Shown here one piece after another: positions 28,061 to 36,990 of a stretch of DNA of 64,000 nucleotides; positions within the stretch are counted from its first letter, which is position 1; the number at the start of each line of letters is the position of its first letter. The position numbers and the translations under genes are program-made. The DNA is taken from assembly GCA_022827185.1 (NCBI GenBank), contig JAJDTM010000057.1, positions 233,151 to 297,150 on the forward strand. The letters run 5' to 3'. The DNA comes from Candidatus Poribacteria bacterium (GTDB lineage Bacteria > Poribacteria > WGA-4E > WGA-3G). Below the pieces are notes generated by a model, which was given only the letters and a program-made list of their open reading frames with translations, was not told the origin of the DNA and searched no databases.

Positions 28061-29671
28061 TTAGTTGTCTGAAACTGTGAGTTTTAGAGATTTTTCATCG
28101 CTCTCTTTGTAACCTATCCGAATTGCTTTTGCTCTTATAACGGTTTCGCCTTTTGGTAAACGCAAAGGTTCTGTATACAACTGCCATCGGACATCTTCAC
28201 CTTGTTCGGTTGTATACGCAATTGAGGCACCTTGTGTTGAACAGTAGAGTTGCAGAAGCAGCGGTGCGTCCCATTCTCCATCTTCATGCGCAGGCTCCCT
28301 GCCGGGGTTAGACGCGTTAATCGGAATGAAAAGGGGTGATGCCGTTTGGGGTTGTGTGCCATCTGGATACCACGTCGCCACCATTTGTTCTTCAGATATA
28401 TTCCCCATATCCCCGAATTCCGATTGCCATGCTGCCAACGTTTCTCGCATCCGGTTAAGCACATTTGCATGTGCTGCATTCTCTGCTAAGTTGTTGAGTT
28501 CATACTTGTCATTTTCCACATCGTAGAGTTCTTCAGTGGGGCACGGTGATTGGAACATGACCAATTGATCGCCCTCTAATTCACCCGCTGTATACAACCG
28601 CCACATCTCCTGCATCACCGGATGGCTATTGCGGACGGGATCCCAGCGGAGATACGGTTTTTCGGGATAATAATTTCGGATGTATTTATACTTTTTATCG
28701 CGCACAGCACGCAACATGTGATACGATAAATCAAGGCGGTCGCGCGTCGCGAAAATATATTCACGTTCTACTTTTTCTGGTCCAAGGAAGGGGTGTCCTT
28801 GTAGGTGCTGCGGTGCTTGAACACCACATAACGAAAGCACAGTGGGGCCGAGATCAATCAAGCTCACCAATTGATCACTTTCACTCCCTGGATTAAGTTC
28901 TTCGTGCCAACGCACAATCAACGGAATTCGGATCCCCGCATCATAGGGCCACCGTTTACCGCGTGGGAGTCCTTCACCGTGATCACTCCAGAGGAAGACG
29001 ATGGTGTTTTCTGCAAGCCCGTCCTCTTCCAACTGATCCAACAATTCACCGACGCGTGCATCGGCGGTTGCGAGGTTATCGTATTGGCGCGCCAATGCGG
29101 CACGAGCTTTAGGGGTATCTGGTAAATAAGGCGGTAATTCCACATCATCTGGATTCGTGGTCAGTGGACGATCTTCCTTTTCCCACATACCGCTTTCGTG
29201 TGTAACGATTGGGTTAAAAACGGAAAAGAAGGGTTGCCCTTCCGCACGATTACGCCAGTGCCCTTGATTGCTATTGTCATCCCACGCTGTGATAGGGGGT
29301 GTAAACTGATAATCTGTTTTACTATTGTTGGTGCAATAATAGTCTGCCCCTCTCAGGTATTCGGTGAAGGTTTTCACATAAGGTGGAGGCACAGCAGAAT
29401 ACGGCGTAGGTAGGTTAGGTGTACTTTCGTGTGTATGCGTTGTCCGATGGTGATGTGTTCCGATGGAAGTCTGATACATACCGGTGATAATAGCGGAACG
29501 ACTGGGTGCACAGACACCGGCTGTTGAAAAGGCATTTGGAAACCGACATCCGCCTGCAGCGAGGCGGTCAACGTTCGGTGTACGCGCAAGCGTATCTCCA
29601 TAACAACCGAAGCGCGGCGTTGTATCCTCTAAAGATATCCAGAGGATATTCGGACGATCTGGTGTACTCAT
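28061..29671 (-). CDS. Sulfatase, tandem copy 2
   Basis: A 536-residue sulfatase nearly identical to its neighbour at 26370, with FGly signature CAPSRSAIITG (C54). The ATG at 29671 is chosen because GGGAG lies at proper spacing and because it matches the start of copy 1; the longer in-frame extension is non-homologous. Substitutions between the copies cluster in loops (for example EWARPA-type changes near the C-terminus), suggesting retained function. The PhyH gene follows upstream on the same strand, with 31 bases between. Confidence 0.93.
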   Translation of the reverse strand: MSTPDRPNILWISLEDTTPRFGCYGDTLARTPNVDRLAAGGCRFPNAFSTAGVCAPSRSAIITGMYQTSIGTHHHRTTHTHESTPNLPTPYSAVPPPYVKTFTEYLRGADYYCTNNSKTDYQFTPPITAWDDNSNQGHWRNRAEGQPFFSVFNPIVTHESGMWEKEDRPLTTNPDDVELPPYLPDTPKARAALARQYDNLATADARVGELLDQLEEDGLAENTIVFLWSDHGEGLPRGKRWPYDAGIRIPLIVRWHEELNPGSESDQLVSLIDLGPTVLSLCGVQAPQHLQGHPFLGPEKVEREYIFATRDRLDLSYHMLRAVRDKKYKYIRNYYPEKPYLRWDPVRNSHPVMQEMWRLYTAGELEGDQLVMFQSPCPTEELYDVENDKYELNNLAENAAHANVLNRMRETLAAWQSEFGDMGNISEEQMVATWYPDGTQPQTASPLFIPINASNPGREPAHEDGEWDAPLLLQLYCSTQGASIAYTTEQGEDVRWQLYTEPLRLPKGETVIRAKAIRIGYKESDEKSLKLTVSDN

Positions 29672-29702
29672 TCTTACTCCCTTTTGACAGTGATTTAATG
29701 TT

Positions 29703-30539
29703 TTAGCTCCAACACCCCTCTGTATACGCCTCACGATTGAATAACTTTTGGCGGAACGGTGTCGCCTTTGCCATCCAGTCATCAGGGATTTCCTGCGTGT
29801 AACGGTGCGGGGGTCCTGCTTCCTTGAAGATGTCGATATTGAAGATGCGATAGGGTTGCGGCGAATCCGCGGGCTTTGCCTCAACCGCGTGGAAGATACG
29901 CGCGTCTATGTAGACCATACTCCCCGGCGGTAGTTCAAGCCGTTTCTCTTCGAGCTTACGTCCAGCTTCCGCGTCGTATTCACCCGCAAGCATCCGGTCT
30001 GGAGTCGCCTCTCGCGTCGGTGCTACTTTGTGGCTGCCCGGGATAACTTTAAGATTCCGATCCCCTCGCGTGAAACCGTTCGGATAATACAGAATCTGGA
30101 TATAATAGTTATCACGTTCGGCGAGGTTGACCGGATTCTCATGTCTCCAATGGTGATGGTCCTGATGGAAACCGAGGGGACCGACCCCGCGGGGTGCGAT
30201 GTTGAGTGCGGAGTGGCAGAAGTGGTACGCATCGCCGATTGTGGTGCTTATCAGTGTGTTAATAAAAGGGTCATCGATAAGCTGATCGCTATATTTACCG
30301 CGATCGTTCCACGGGCGAATAAAATAGGGACGCTCTGGTTCATCCCCGTTATTCAACGCCTCAATGTATTGGCGCGTCGGTTCAAAATGCTCGGTGATCT
30401 CCTCTATCAGACCCTCTCTGCCATCGTCCGTCAGCACGTCTGGATAAACGATGTAGCCGTCGTTGTGGAAAGAATCGATATCCGCTTGCGACGGCCCTGA
30501 TAATCGGAAAAGTGAATCAATTGTAGTAGTTTTTTCCAT
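29703..30539 (-). CDS. Phytanoyl-CoA dioxygenase (PhyH) family protein
   Basis: A 278-residue iron/2-oxoglutarate oxygenase. H125 and D127 (FHQDHHHW), H217 (RIFHAVEA) and R231 provide the expected ligand set; LKVIPGSHK is the family phrase. AAGGAG precedes the ATG. It leads into the two tandem sulfatases and the lactonase gene on the same strand, so a four-gene unit 30539 to 25261 is likely. The substrate could be a sulfated or methylated glycan or lipid intermediate, which the sequence does not settle. Confidence 0.9.
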   Translation of the reverse strand: MEKTTTIDSLFRLSGPSQADIDSFHNDGYIVYPDVLTDDGREGLIEEITEHFEPTRQYIEALNNGDEPERPYFIRPWNDRGKYSDQLIDDPFINTLISTTIGDAYHFCHSALNIAPRGVGPLGFHQDHHHWRHENPVNLAERDNYYIQILYYPNGFTRGDRNLKVIPGSHKVAPTREATPDRMLAGEYDAEAGRKLEEKRLELPPGSMVYIDARIFHAVEAKPADSPQPYRIFNIDIFKEAGPPHRYTQEIPDDWMAKATPFRQKLFNREAYTEGCWS

Positions 30540-30683
30540 AGTTGTAACTCCTTCCTGAAGTTTGGTTTGACTTTTGGTTCGTTTGAGAGTATAATTGCTG
30601 CTGATCCCTTGAATACTGTGTGATAAACTTTAGTATTTGCTCGCGGTTTTCCATGTTTAAATACACCACTAATAGGAGGGAAA

Positions 30684-30929
30684 ATGATGCAAAATCTAAA
30701 TCGGATAACTTTTGATCCGCAAGTGATGGGTGGTAAGGCATGTATCCGCGGTATGCGAGTCACCGTCAGCACGGTTGTCGGTTTGGTCGCTTCTGGTTAT
30801 TCCAATGCTGATATTCTGAAGGCATATCCCTATTTAGAAGAAGAGGATATTCGCCAAGCTCTTACCTATGCCGCATGGCGAGTTCAAGAAATTGAGGTGC
30901 CGTTGAGTACCTATGAAATTTCTAATTGA
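30684..30929 (+). CDS. DUF433 antitoxin
   Basis: An 81-residue DUF433 protein: ITFDPQVMGGKACIRGMRVTV and the winged-helix-like YPYLEEEDIRQALTYAAW are diagnostic. DUF433 proteins are the antitoxin/DNA-binding partners of DUF5615 PIN-like toxins. AGGAGGG precedes the ATG. The 3' end overlaps the next gene by 17 bases, which is usual for such pairs. Confidence 0.9.
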   Translation: MMQNLNRITFDPQVMGGKACIRGMRVTVSTVVGLVASGYSNADILKAYPYLEEEDIRQALTYAAWRVQEIEVPLSTYEISN

Positions 30930-31289
30930 CATGAACCTTCCTCCTGAGTGGGTTGACGTTTTTGAGGAACACGGATGGCACGCTGTTCACTGGCAGGAAG
31001 TTGGTGATCCGCGAGCATCAGATGCATCTATTATGGCTTGGGCGCGTCAAAACAATTATGTTGTGTTTACAAGAGATCTTGACTTTGGCATGTTGTTAGC
31101 GACTACCTTTATACATGCCCCAAGTGTAATTCAAGTTCGTGCCAAGGATATCATGCCTCAGACTTTAGGGACTTGTTGATGGAAATTCTGCGTGAACACG
31201 GGTCAGTTTTGGAAAATGGTGCTTACTTACTATTACTGAAGACCGAACGCGAGTGCGTATCCTCCCGTTTAAAGCAGACAATGTATAAC
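30913..31289 (+). pseudogene. DUF5615 PIN-like toxin, C-terminus frameshifted
   Basis: The intact part (30913-31179, 88 residues) reads MKFLIDMNLPPEW, HAVHWQEVGDPRASD and VVFTRDLDFG, which is a DUF5615 Mut7-C-like PIN ribonuclease with its acidic residues. It stops at GTC-stop after AKDIMPQTLG. The usual C-terminal helix appears in the next frame (DLLMEILREHG, ENGAYLLLL) and then a third frame (RVRILPFKA, ending at 31289). One base appears lost in a GGG run near 31167 and another near 31252. Either the toxin is inactivated, or the truncated form survives with its catalytic core. A sequencing error is the alternative. Confidence 0.7.
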
Positions 31290-31293
31290 TTGC

Positions 31294-32766
31294 TTACATC
31301 TGGCTGTGTCCTTCTTCCTTGAATCTTTCCAGCAATCCCGTCAAGCGTTCCACAACCTCTGGGTATGTGTCCCATACATTGTTTGCCTCACTTGGATCCT
31401 CATAGATATGATACAGTTGCCCCGGTGTACCCGGTTTAGGACCGCTATCTCTCGGTGGGGGCCATCCGCCTGAACCTTGGGTCTCCAGAATTAATTTCCA
31501 GTCGCCGTGACGGATAGAGAAAACACCCGTACTGGAGTGATGCCCAATAGCCTCTCGTAAAGGGCTTTCTGTCTCTTCACCGAGGAGCGCGGGCAAGATA
31601 TTACAACTGTCTTGTCCGGCATCATCTGGTACTTCCGTTCCGACAATCGCTGCACAGGTCGCCATGAGATCGGTGAGACAGGTTAAGGTATCAGTCTCTG
31701 TATCCGGTGCGATGACACCGGGCCAGCGCGCAATCAGCGGTTCACGATGGCCGCCTTCCCAGATATGCGCCTTGTAACCACGCCAATCACCGCACGATTT
31801 ATGGTCGTAGAGATGATACGGCATCGGACTATTGTCGCCTTGAATCCGATCGCCGGGCAATGCGCCGTTATCGCTTGTGACAAAGATGAGTGTCTCATCG
31901 GTTTTGCCGGTGCGTTCTAACGCGTCCATCACTTCGCCGACCATCCAATCCACGAGCCACACCAGATCGCCACGGGGACCGGCACTGCTCTGTTCACGGG
32001 CGAAATCTGGCACGACTGCCTCGGTGCAAGGTTCATGCGGCGCAGAAGGTGTCAGATAGAGGAAGAATGGGGCATTCGCATCGGCTTGTCCCTCAATATA
32101 TTCGACGGCTTTCTGTGCTATAATAGGATCTGCATCTTTATGCTCCCAATCCGGGGTCATCATCCCCGGACGGCTCGTAAACTCTGGTACTTCATGATAG
32201 ACACTCGGAATTTCGACGAATGTGTCATTTTCAATAAATCCATAAGGGGGTTGGCATGTTGGGCATCCCGAATTCCCGTAAAAGTAGTCAAACCCGATAT
32301 CGACGGGACCTCCGGTGAGGGGCGCGGTAAAATCAATATGATCTTCGAGTTCGCGTCCTGCGTTGGACCACGGCAGCGGGGCATTGAAATCAAAGTCATA
32401 TCCTTGCACCGTCGAAAATCCGAGTCCTAAATGCCATTTTCCGACGCATGCTGTGTTGTATCCTACACCTTTCAGTAATCCGGGAACTGTCAAGCGTTCA
32501 GGTTCAATCAAGGGGGGTTCGTAGCCATAGAGCACGCCGTGTTTGAGACGGCTCCGCCAGCAGTACCGTCCAGTTAAGACACCATATCGTGTCGGTGTAC
32601 AGACAGCGGAAGGCGAATGTGCATCCGTAAAACGGATGCCCTCGCGCGCGAGTCTGTCCATATTTGGCGTAGGAATCTTTGAATCTGGGTTATAGCAGCC
32701 GACATCACCGTATCCCATATCGTCTGCCATGATAAAGACAATGTTTGGAGAGGTGCGTGTGTCCAT
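31294..32766 (-). CDS. Sulfatase (arylsulfatase A-like)
   Basis: A 490-residue sulfatase with NIVFIMADDMGYGDVGCYN and FGly motif CTPTRYGVLTGRY (C56). The segment CVGKWHLGL is the canonical arylsulfatase A/GALNS substrate-binding motif, and FVTSDNGA holds metal ligands. Closest in style to arylsulfatase A or N-acetylgalactosamine-6-sulfatase. GGAGAT precedes the ATG. Convergent with the toxin gene. Confidence 0.93.
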   Translation of the reverse strand: MDTRTSPNIVFIMADDMGYGDVGCYNPDSKIPTPNMDRLAREGIRFTDAHSPSAVCTPTRYGVLTGRYCWRSRLKHGVLYGYEPPLIEPERLTVPGLLKGVGYNTACVGKWHLGLGFSTVQGYDFDFNAPLPWSNAGRELEDHIDFTAPLTGGPVDIGFDYFYGNSGCPTCQPPYGFIENDTFVEIPSVYHEVPEFTSRPGMMTPDWEHKDADPIIAQKAVEYIEGQADANAPFFLYLTPSAPHEPCTEAVVPDFAREQSSAGPRGDLVWLVDWMVGEVMDALERTGKTDETLIFVTSDNGALPGDRIQGDNSPMPYHLYDHKSCGDWRGYKAHIWEGGHREPLIARWPGVIAPDTETDTLTCLTDLMATCAAIVGTEVPDDAGQDSCNILPALLGEETESPLREAIGHHSSTGVFSIRHGDWKLILETQGSGGWPPPRDSGPKPGTPGQLYHIYEDPSEANNVWDTYPEVVERLTGLLERFKEEGHSQM

Positions 32767-32804
32767 GATATCTCCTGCTTAGGGGTGGCGATGAGACATC
32801 GCGT

Positions 32805-33926
32805 CTATTGTAATCTCGCCTTTAATTCAGCGAGGTCCTTGTCAATTGATGCGTCTTCTGCGTAGTTTGCAAATTCACGATGTAATTTCACGTCTTTGAA
32901 CTCTACATCTACCTCCGATGCTGCTTTTGCTATAGCGGCGGCTTCGGTTACGTTCTGCTCCACTTTCCTCAGAATCTCAAAAGCCTTGCTGTCTTGGAAT
33001 TCAGTCAACGCTTGACGGAGATGCTCGTGGGCATCAACATTTGTATGCTGTGCGATGACCTGATCCCTTTTTCTTTCTGTCTCCTCAGTCTTCTGTTGAA
33101 GCGTTTCAAAGAGCGTTGTAAGATGTGAAACGACCTGTTTCTGTTCCTCCCATTGTGCTTTGTAGCCGCTGGCGAGCTGGCGGTACTCGTTGCGTTGTGC
33201 TAAATCTTCACGAGCGAGGTCTTCGCGTCCGGCTTGGATAGCGATAATCGCCCGCTCTTCACAGCGTTCCGCCTGTGCAATAGCGCCGTCGTGGGCGTTT
33301 TGAAACTGTTTTTCAACGCCAATAGAGGCATCAACCTTCTGTTTTGCTTCTGAAAACCGATGTGTGATTTCACGGATGACATCCCCTAAAACCTTTTCCA
33401 AGTCAGTTGTTTCGGCACCGGTTTTAACCTTAGATTCAGTCCCATCCTCAGTTACAAATTCAACAGATTGTGTGTCTAATTTGACGACAACTGTCTTGGC
33501 AAGTTTATCGCCCATCCGCTGTCTCTCTTTTCCCGTGGCAAATAACCAGTCAATGGGTTGAAATATACCCGCAAAACGGCGAACGAAAGCATCTTTAAAA
33601 TTCGCAGGTTTCCCATCTTCTAAACGGACTATCTGTAGAGATAGCAGCCTCTTGCCAAACCCACCGCCTTCCTTAAAGCCGTCCATGAAAAACAGACCGA
33701 ATCCCCACAGAATCACACTTAGGGTCCCGACACTAACTGATGTCATATCTGATGCGTCATAACGGCTGATAAAAATATCAAAAATTTCAAAAAATGCAAA
33801 ACCGCTAAAAATCAACAGGGCTTGGCAGAGACCTAAGAATCCTACGTCTAATAAGAACGCACCCAGTCGAGCCCATCGAGATGCTAACTTAAACTTTTTT
33901 TCCGCAACCTTAACAATGGATGTCAT
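32805..33926 (-). CDS. RDD - PspA/IM30 fusion protein, paralogue 1
   Basis: A 373-residue fusion. Residues about 10-150 form an RDD membrane domain (ARLGAFLLDVGFL, GGGFGKRLLSLQIVRLEDG, DAFVRRFAG) with two or three helices. Residues about 185-372 are a PspA/IM30-like coiled coil: AERCEERAIIAIQAGREDLA, then QRNEYRQLASGYKAQWEEQK and LFETLQQKTEE. PspA/Vipp1 proteins are bacterial ESCRT-III relatives that bind and repair membranes, normally as peripheral proteins; here the domain is tethered. The tail NYAEDASIDKDLAELKARL is shared by all three paralogues. Function is inferred to be membrane-stress protection or remodelling. Confidence 0.82.
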   Translation of the reverse strand: MTSIVKVAEKKFKLASRWARLGAFLLDVGFLGLCQALLIFSGFAFFEIFDIFISRYDASDMTSVSVGTLSVILWGFGLFFMDGFKEGGGFGKRLLSLQIVRLEDGKPANFKDAFVRRFAGIFQPIDWLFATGKERQRMGDKLAKTVVVKLDTQSVEFVTEDGTESKVKTGAETTDLEKVLGDVIREITHRFSEAKQKVDASIGVEKQFQNAHDGAIAQAERCEERAIIAIQAGREDLAREDLAQRNEYRQLASGYKAQWEEQKQVVSHLTTLFETLQQKTEETERKRDQVIAQHTNVDAHEHLRQALTEFQDSKAFEILRKVEQNVTEAAAIAKAASEVDVEFKDVKLHREFANYAEDASIDKDLAELKARLQ

Positions 33927-34025
33927 CGGAAAGTCCTCCTCCCTAATTAGGTTCTGTTCCTGCTAAAGAAGATAATCAATAAGTGCTGCGGATCCGTTAC
34001 AGAAGGAGAGGATTGAACTTTTTAA

Positions 34026-34331
34026 TTAGACCTCGCCTTCATCAATATTTGCTGACGGTTTTGATGGTAATTGCGGCGGGAAAACAAGCGTATCGGTTGG
34101 CGACAATTGTTTATGCATTTTCAATACCGCTTTTAGCTGCTCGTAGAATTGTTCGCACTCTTCTTTCGTGCCAAGCAATTCTATGCTCGGCGAGTTCGAC
34201 AGATTAATATGTAGTTCATATTGACGATGCCTGCCTCTGATTATCTTAATCTGATGGACGTACTCAATATTCACTACCCCTCGGTATGAGGATTTATATG
34301 CCTCATCCGGATTGATGATCTCAATAAACAC
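34026..34331 (-). CDS. Small protein of unknown function between RDD-PspA genes
   Basis: A 101-residue soluble protein starting at a GTG with a good AAGGAG ribosome site about ten bases before it. The N-terminal two thirds look beta-rich (YRGVVNIEYVHQIKIIRG, YELHINLSN), followed by a helix (KEECEQFYEQLKAVLKMH) and a Pro-rich tail. A PH-like fold is possible, but I do not recognise a family. It lies between paralogues 1 and 2 of the RDD-PspA genes on the same strand. Confidence 0.6.
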   Translation of the reverse strand: MFIEIINPDEAYKSSYRGVVNIEYVHQIKIIRGRHRQYELHINLSNSPSIELLGTKEECEQFYEQLKAVLKMHKQLSPTDTLVFPPQLPSKPSANIDEGEV

Positions 34332-34435
34332 TATATGAATCTCCTTTAGGGTTTTTAATGATATAAATATAAGAACCAGAGCACTTTGAAATAAAAGATA
34401 ATCTGTATAATATAACGTGAGTTTGATAAATGCTT

Positions 34436-34522
34436 AGGACAGACGCATTTGCTCTTAAAGTCCCCCTGATAAGGGGGATTTAGGGGGTTAAAGATACCGA
34501 AATTACTGCTTGCGTAGGTCCT
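34436..34522. repeat. TIR element copy B (87 bp)
   Basis: Ends AGGACAGACGCA and TGCGTAGGTCCT. The core contains AAAGTCCCCCTGATAAGGGG and TTAGGGGG, shared with copies C and D. It separates the RDD-PspA paralogue 2 gene from the small unknown gene. Confidence 0.72.
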
Positions 34523-34548
34523 ATGAAGTTAACGACATGGATGCATGT

Positions 34549-35628
34549 CTACTGCAATTTCGTCTTTAATTCGGCAAGATCTTTATCGAGCGACGCTTCT
34601 TCGGCATAACCGGCAAATTCACGTTCTAATTTCGCGTCCTGATACGCGACATCTACTTCAGCAGCTGCTTTCGCCAAAGTCGCAGCCTCAGTCGCTTCCT
34701 GTTCCATCTCTACAAGCGTCTCAAACGCCTTGCTGTCTTTTATCTCTTGCAGCATCTCACGGAGATGGGTTTCGGCATCAACGTTTCTGTGTTTCGCGAC
34801 GACAACTGCTTTTTTCCCTTGTGCTTCCGTCATCTTTTGCTGGAGATGTTCAAGGAGGTCGCTGAGTGCTCGGACGATCTGTTTCTGTTCTTCCCACTGC
34901 GTTTTGTACTGGTCTGCCAATCTCCGATATTCATTCCGTTTTTCCAGGTCTTCACGTGCCAAATCCTCACGTCCTGCTTTCAGAGAAATAACAGCGCGGT
35001 CTTGCCACCGATCCGCTTGAACAACTGCGTCTTCATAAGCATCTTGAAATTGTTTTTCAACGCCAATAGAGGCATCAACTTTCTCGCGCGCCTCCGCGAG
35101 CCGATTTTTCATCTCAACGATGGCATTCTCTAAAACATTCACAGGGTCTTCAGTTTCGGCTTCAATCTGTTCTGGTTCCGACTCAAATTTCACAACAACG
35201 GTCTCTGCGAACTTATCTCCGAGGCGTTGCTGTTTTTTACCAAGGAACCAGAGTAAGTCAAAGGGTTGGAGGAGACCCGCGAAACGGCGAACAAAAGCAT
35301 CTTTGAAAGTACACGGTTTGCCATCTTTCAAACGAAGTACTTGTAGTGACAACAACTTCTTTCCTATGCCCTGTCCCTTTCTGAAGCCGTCGATAAAAAA
35401 CAGACCAAATATCCACAACGCAACACTGAACAGAAAGACAAAGGGGATGAATCCAATTCCAGTTACCCAAGAGTATTGATGAAGAAACAGGACTGCTACG
35501 AACGAAAGAAAAAATGTTAAAACTGATTGTGCGGCCCCAATCAGTGCGACATCTATGAAAAAGGCGTATAGCCGTGTCAGTCGGGATGCTAATTTGAATT
35601 TTTTTCCGGCAATTTTGATGGACTTCAT
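34549..35628 (-). CDS. RDD - PspA/IM30 fusion protein, paralogue 2
   Basis: A 359-residue paralogue with the same order: RDD domain (about 12-150; TRLYAFFIDVALIG, GQGIGKKLLSLQVLRLKDG, DAFVRRFAGLLQ) then PspA-like coiled coil (about 165-358; ASIGVEKQFQDAYEDAVVQA, SLKAGREDLAREDLEKRNEY). It is closest to paralogue 3 in the coiled coil. The RDD helices differ most, as if the membrane part diverges faster than the coiled coil. It begins 52 bases after paralogue 3, suggesting one transcript. Confidence 0.82.
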   Translation of the reverse strand: MKSIKIAGKKFKLASRLTRLYAFFIDVALIGAAQSVLTFFLSFVAVLFLHQYSWVTGIGFIPFVFLFSVALWIFGLFFIDGFRKGQGIGKKLLSLQVLRLKDGKPCTFKDAFVRRFAGLLQPFDLLWFLGKKQQRLGDKFAETVVVKFESEPEQIEAETEDPVNVLENAIVEMKNRLAEAREKVDASIGVEKQFQDAYEDAVVQADRWQDRAVISLKAGREDLAREDLEKRNEYRRLADQYKTQWEEQKQIVRALSDLLEHLQQKMTEAQGKKAVVVAKHRNVDAETHLREMLQEIKDSKAFETLVEMEQEATEAATLAKAAAEVDVAYQDAKLEREFAGYAEEASLDKDLAELKTKLQ

Positions 35629-35680
35629 CTTTGAATCCTAAAAATCTTCTGTGTTTACCCGGAGCCCGTCGGATGGACGT

Positions 35681-36865
35681 TTATTGCTGTAATTTGGCTT
35701 TCAATTCAGTGAGGTCTTTGTCAAGTGATACTTCTTCGGCATAACCCGAAAATTCGCGTTCCAGTGCCGCATTTTGATATGCGACATCGGCTTCAGCTGC
35801 CACCTTTGCCAAAGTGGCTGCCTCCGTCGCTTTTTTCTCCATATTCGCAAGTGTCTCAAACGCTTGGTTGTTTTGTATCTCTTCCAACATCTCGCGGAGA
35901 TGCACTTCGGCATCGATATTTCTGTGTTGTGCTACGACAGTCACCTTTTTCCCTTCCGCTTCCATGGTTTTCTGCTGGAGATGCTCAAGGAGGTCGCTAA
36001 GCGTTTGGACAACCTGTTTCTGTTCTTCCCCTTGCTTTTTGTACTGGTCTGCCAGTCGCTGATATTCGTTACGTTTTCCGAGGTCTTCCCTTGCCAAATC
36101 CTCTCGTCCTGCCTTGAGGTTAATAATAGCACGCTCTTGCCATCTTTCCGCTTGGGTGACGGCACCTTCATAAGCATTCTGAAACAGTTTTTCAACCCCG
36201 ATAGAGGCATCAACTTTCTGGCGTGCATCTGAAAGCCGGTTTGTCATCTCAACGATAGCATTCTCTAAAATTTTCTCAGGGTCTTCGGTTTCGGTTTCCA
36301 ACGCTTCTGGTACTGGGTCAAGCTTTACCACAATCGTCTCTGCTAACTTATCTCCCATTCGCTGCCGTTGTTTTCCAAATGTCCAGAATGAATCCAGTGG
36401 TTGAAAGATACTTGTCAGACGACGAATAAAAGAGTCTTTAACGGTACACGGTTTACCATTTTTCAATCGAAGCACTTGTAAAGACAGCAGCTTTTTACCG
36501 GGTCCCTGTCCATCGCCAAAGCCATCCATAAAAAACAGGAGAGCTGCCCCTATTGCTGCACCGCCCCATAGTAAAGTATCTAAACCATAGTTCAGCCACG
36601 GTCCGAAAAGACCAATTATAGACATTTGCGCGAGAGGAAACGCATCTTCATGTACTTTAGTTTTAGGACCCAGTGTCCACAGCAATGCACTGAGCAATCC
36701 AATCTGAATAAGACTCGGACCAATACCGGAACCCATTGCATCAAAGAGAAAAACTAAAATTGATAGCACACCTGCTACGAGCAGTCCATCTATGAAAAAC
36801 GCGAACAACCGCGCAAATCGGGATGCTAATTTGAGTTTTTTACCCGCAACCTCAATAAACTTCAT
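35681..36865 (-). CDS. RDD - PspA/IM30 fusion protein, paralogue 3
   Basis: A 394-residue paralogue. The RDD region is longer than in the others: an inserted stretch with extra hydrophobic segments (ALLWTLGPKTKVHEDAF and YGLDTLLWGGAAIGAALLF) gives perhaps four helices. The PspA-like part (about 205-393) keeps INLKAGREDLAREDLGKRNE and ends YAEEVSLDKDLTELKAKLQ. The ATG at 36865 matches the start of the paralogues; an upstream ATG at 36919 adds a non-homologous tail. It is first in the presumed transcript. Confidence 0.8.
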   Translation of the reverse strand: MKFIEVAGKKLKLASRFARLFAFFIDGLLVAGVLSILVFLFDAMGSGIGPSLIQIGLLSALLWTLGPKTKVHEDAFPLAQMSIIGLFGPWLNYGLDTLLWGGAAIGAALLFFMDGFGDGQGPGKKLLSLQVLRLKNGKPCTVKDSFIRRLTSIFQPLDSFWTFGKQRQRMGDKLAETIVVKLDPVPEALETETEDPEKILENAIVEMTNRLSDARQKVDASIGVEKLFQNAYEGAVTQAERWQERAIINLKAGREDLAREDLGKRNEYQRLADQYKKQGEEQKQVVQTLSDLLEHLQQKTMEAEGKKVTVVAQHRNIDAEVHLREMLEEIQNNQAFETLANMEKKATEAATLAKVAAEADVAYQNAALEREFSGYAEEVSLDKDLTELKAKLQQ

Positions 36866-36990
36866 TTTATAAATAAAACCTCTGTTATACGTATATATAT
36901 GTAGAGTCAGCAAAGGCAAAAAAGGATAGCGAAATAGCGTTCAGAGGAAGGTGCGAAGCACAGAAACCTCGCACCGTAATATTAAGTTCG

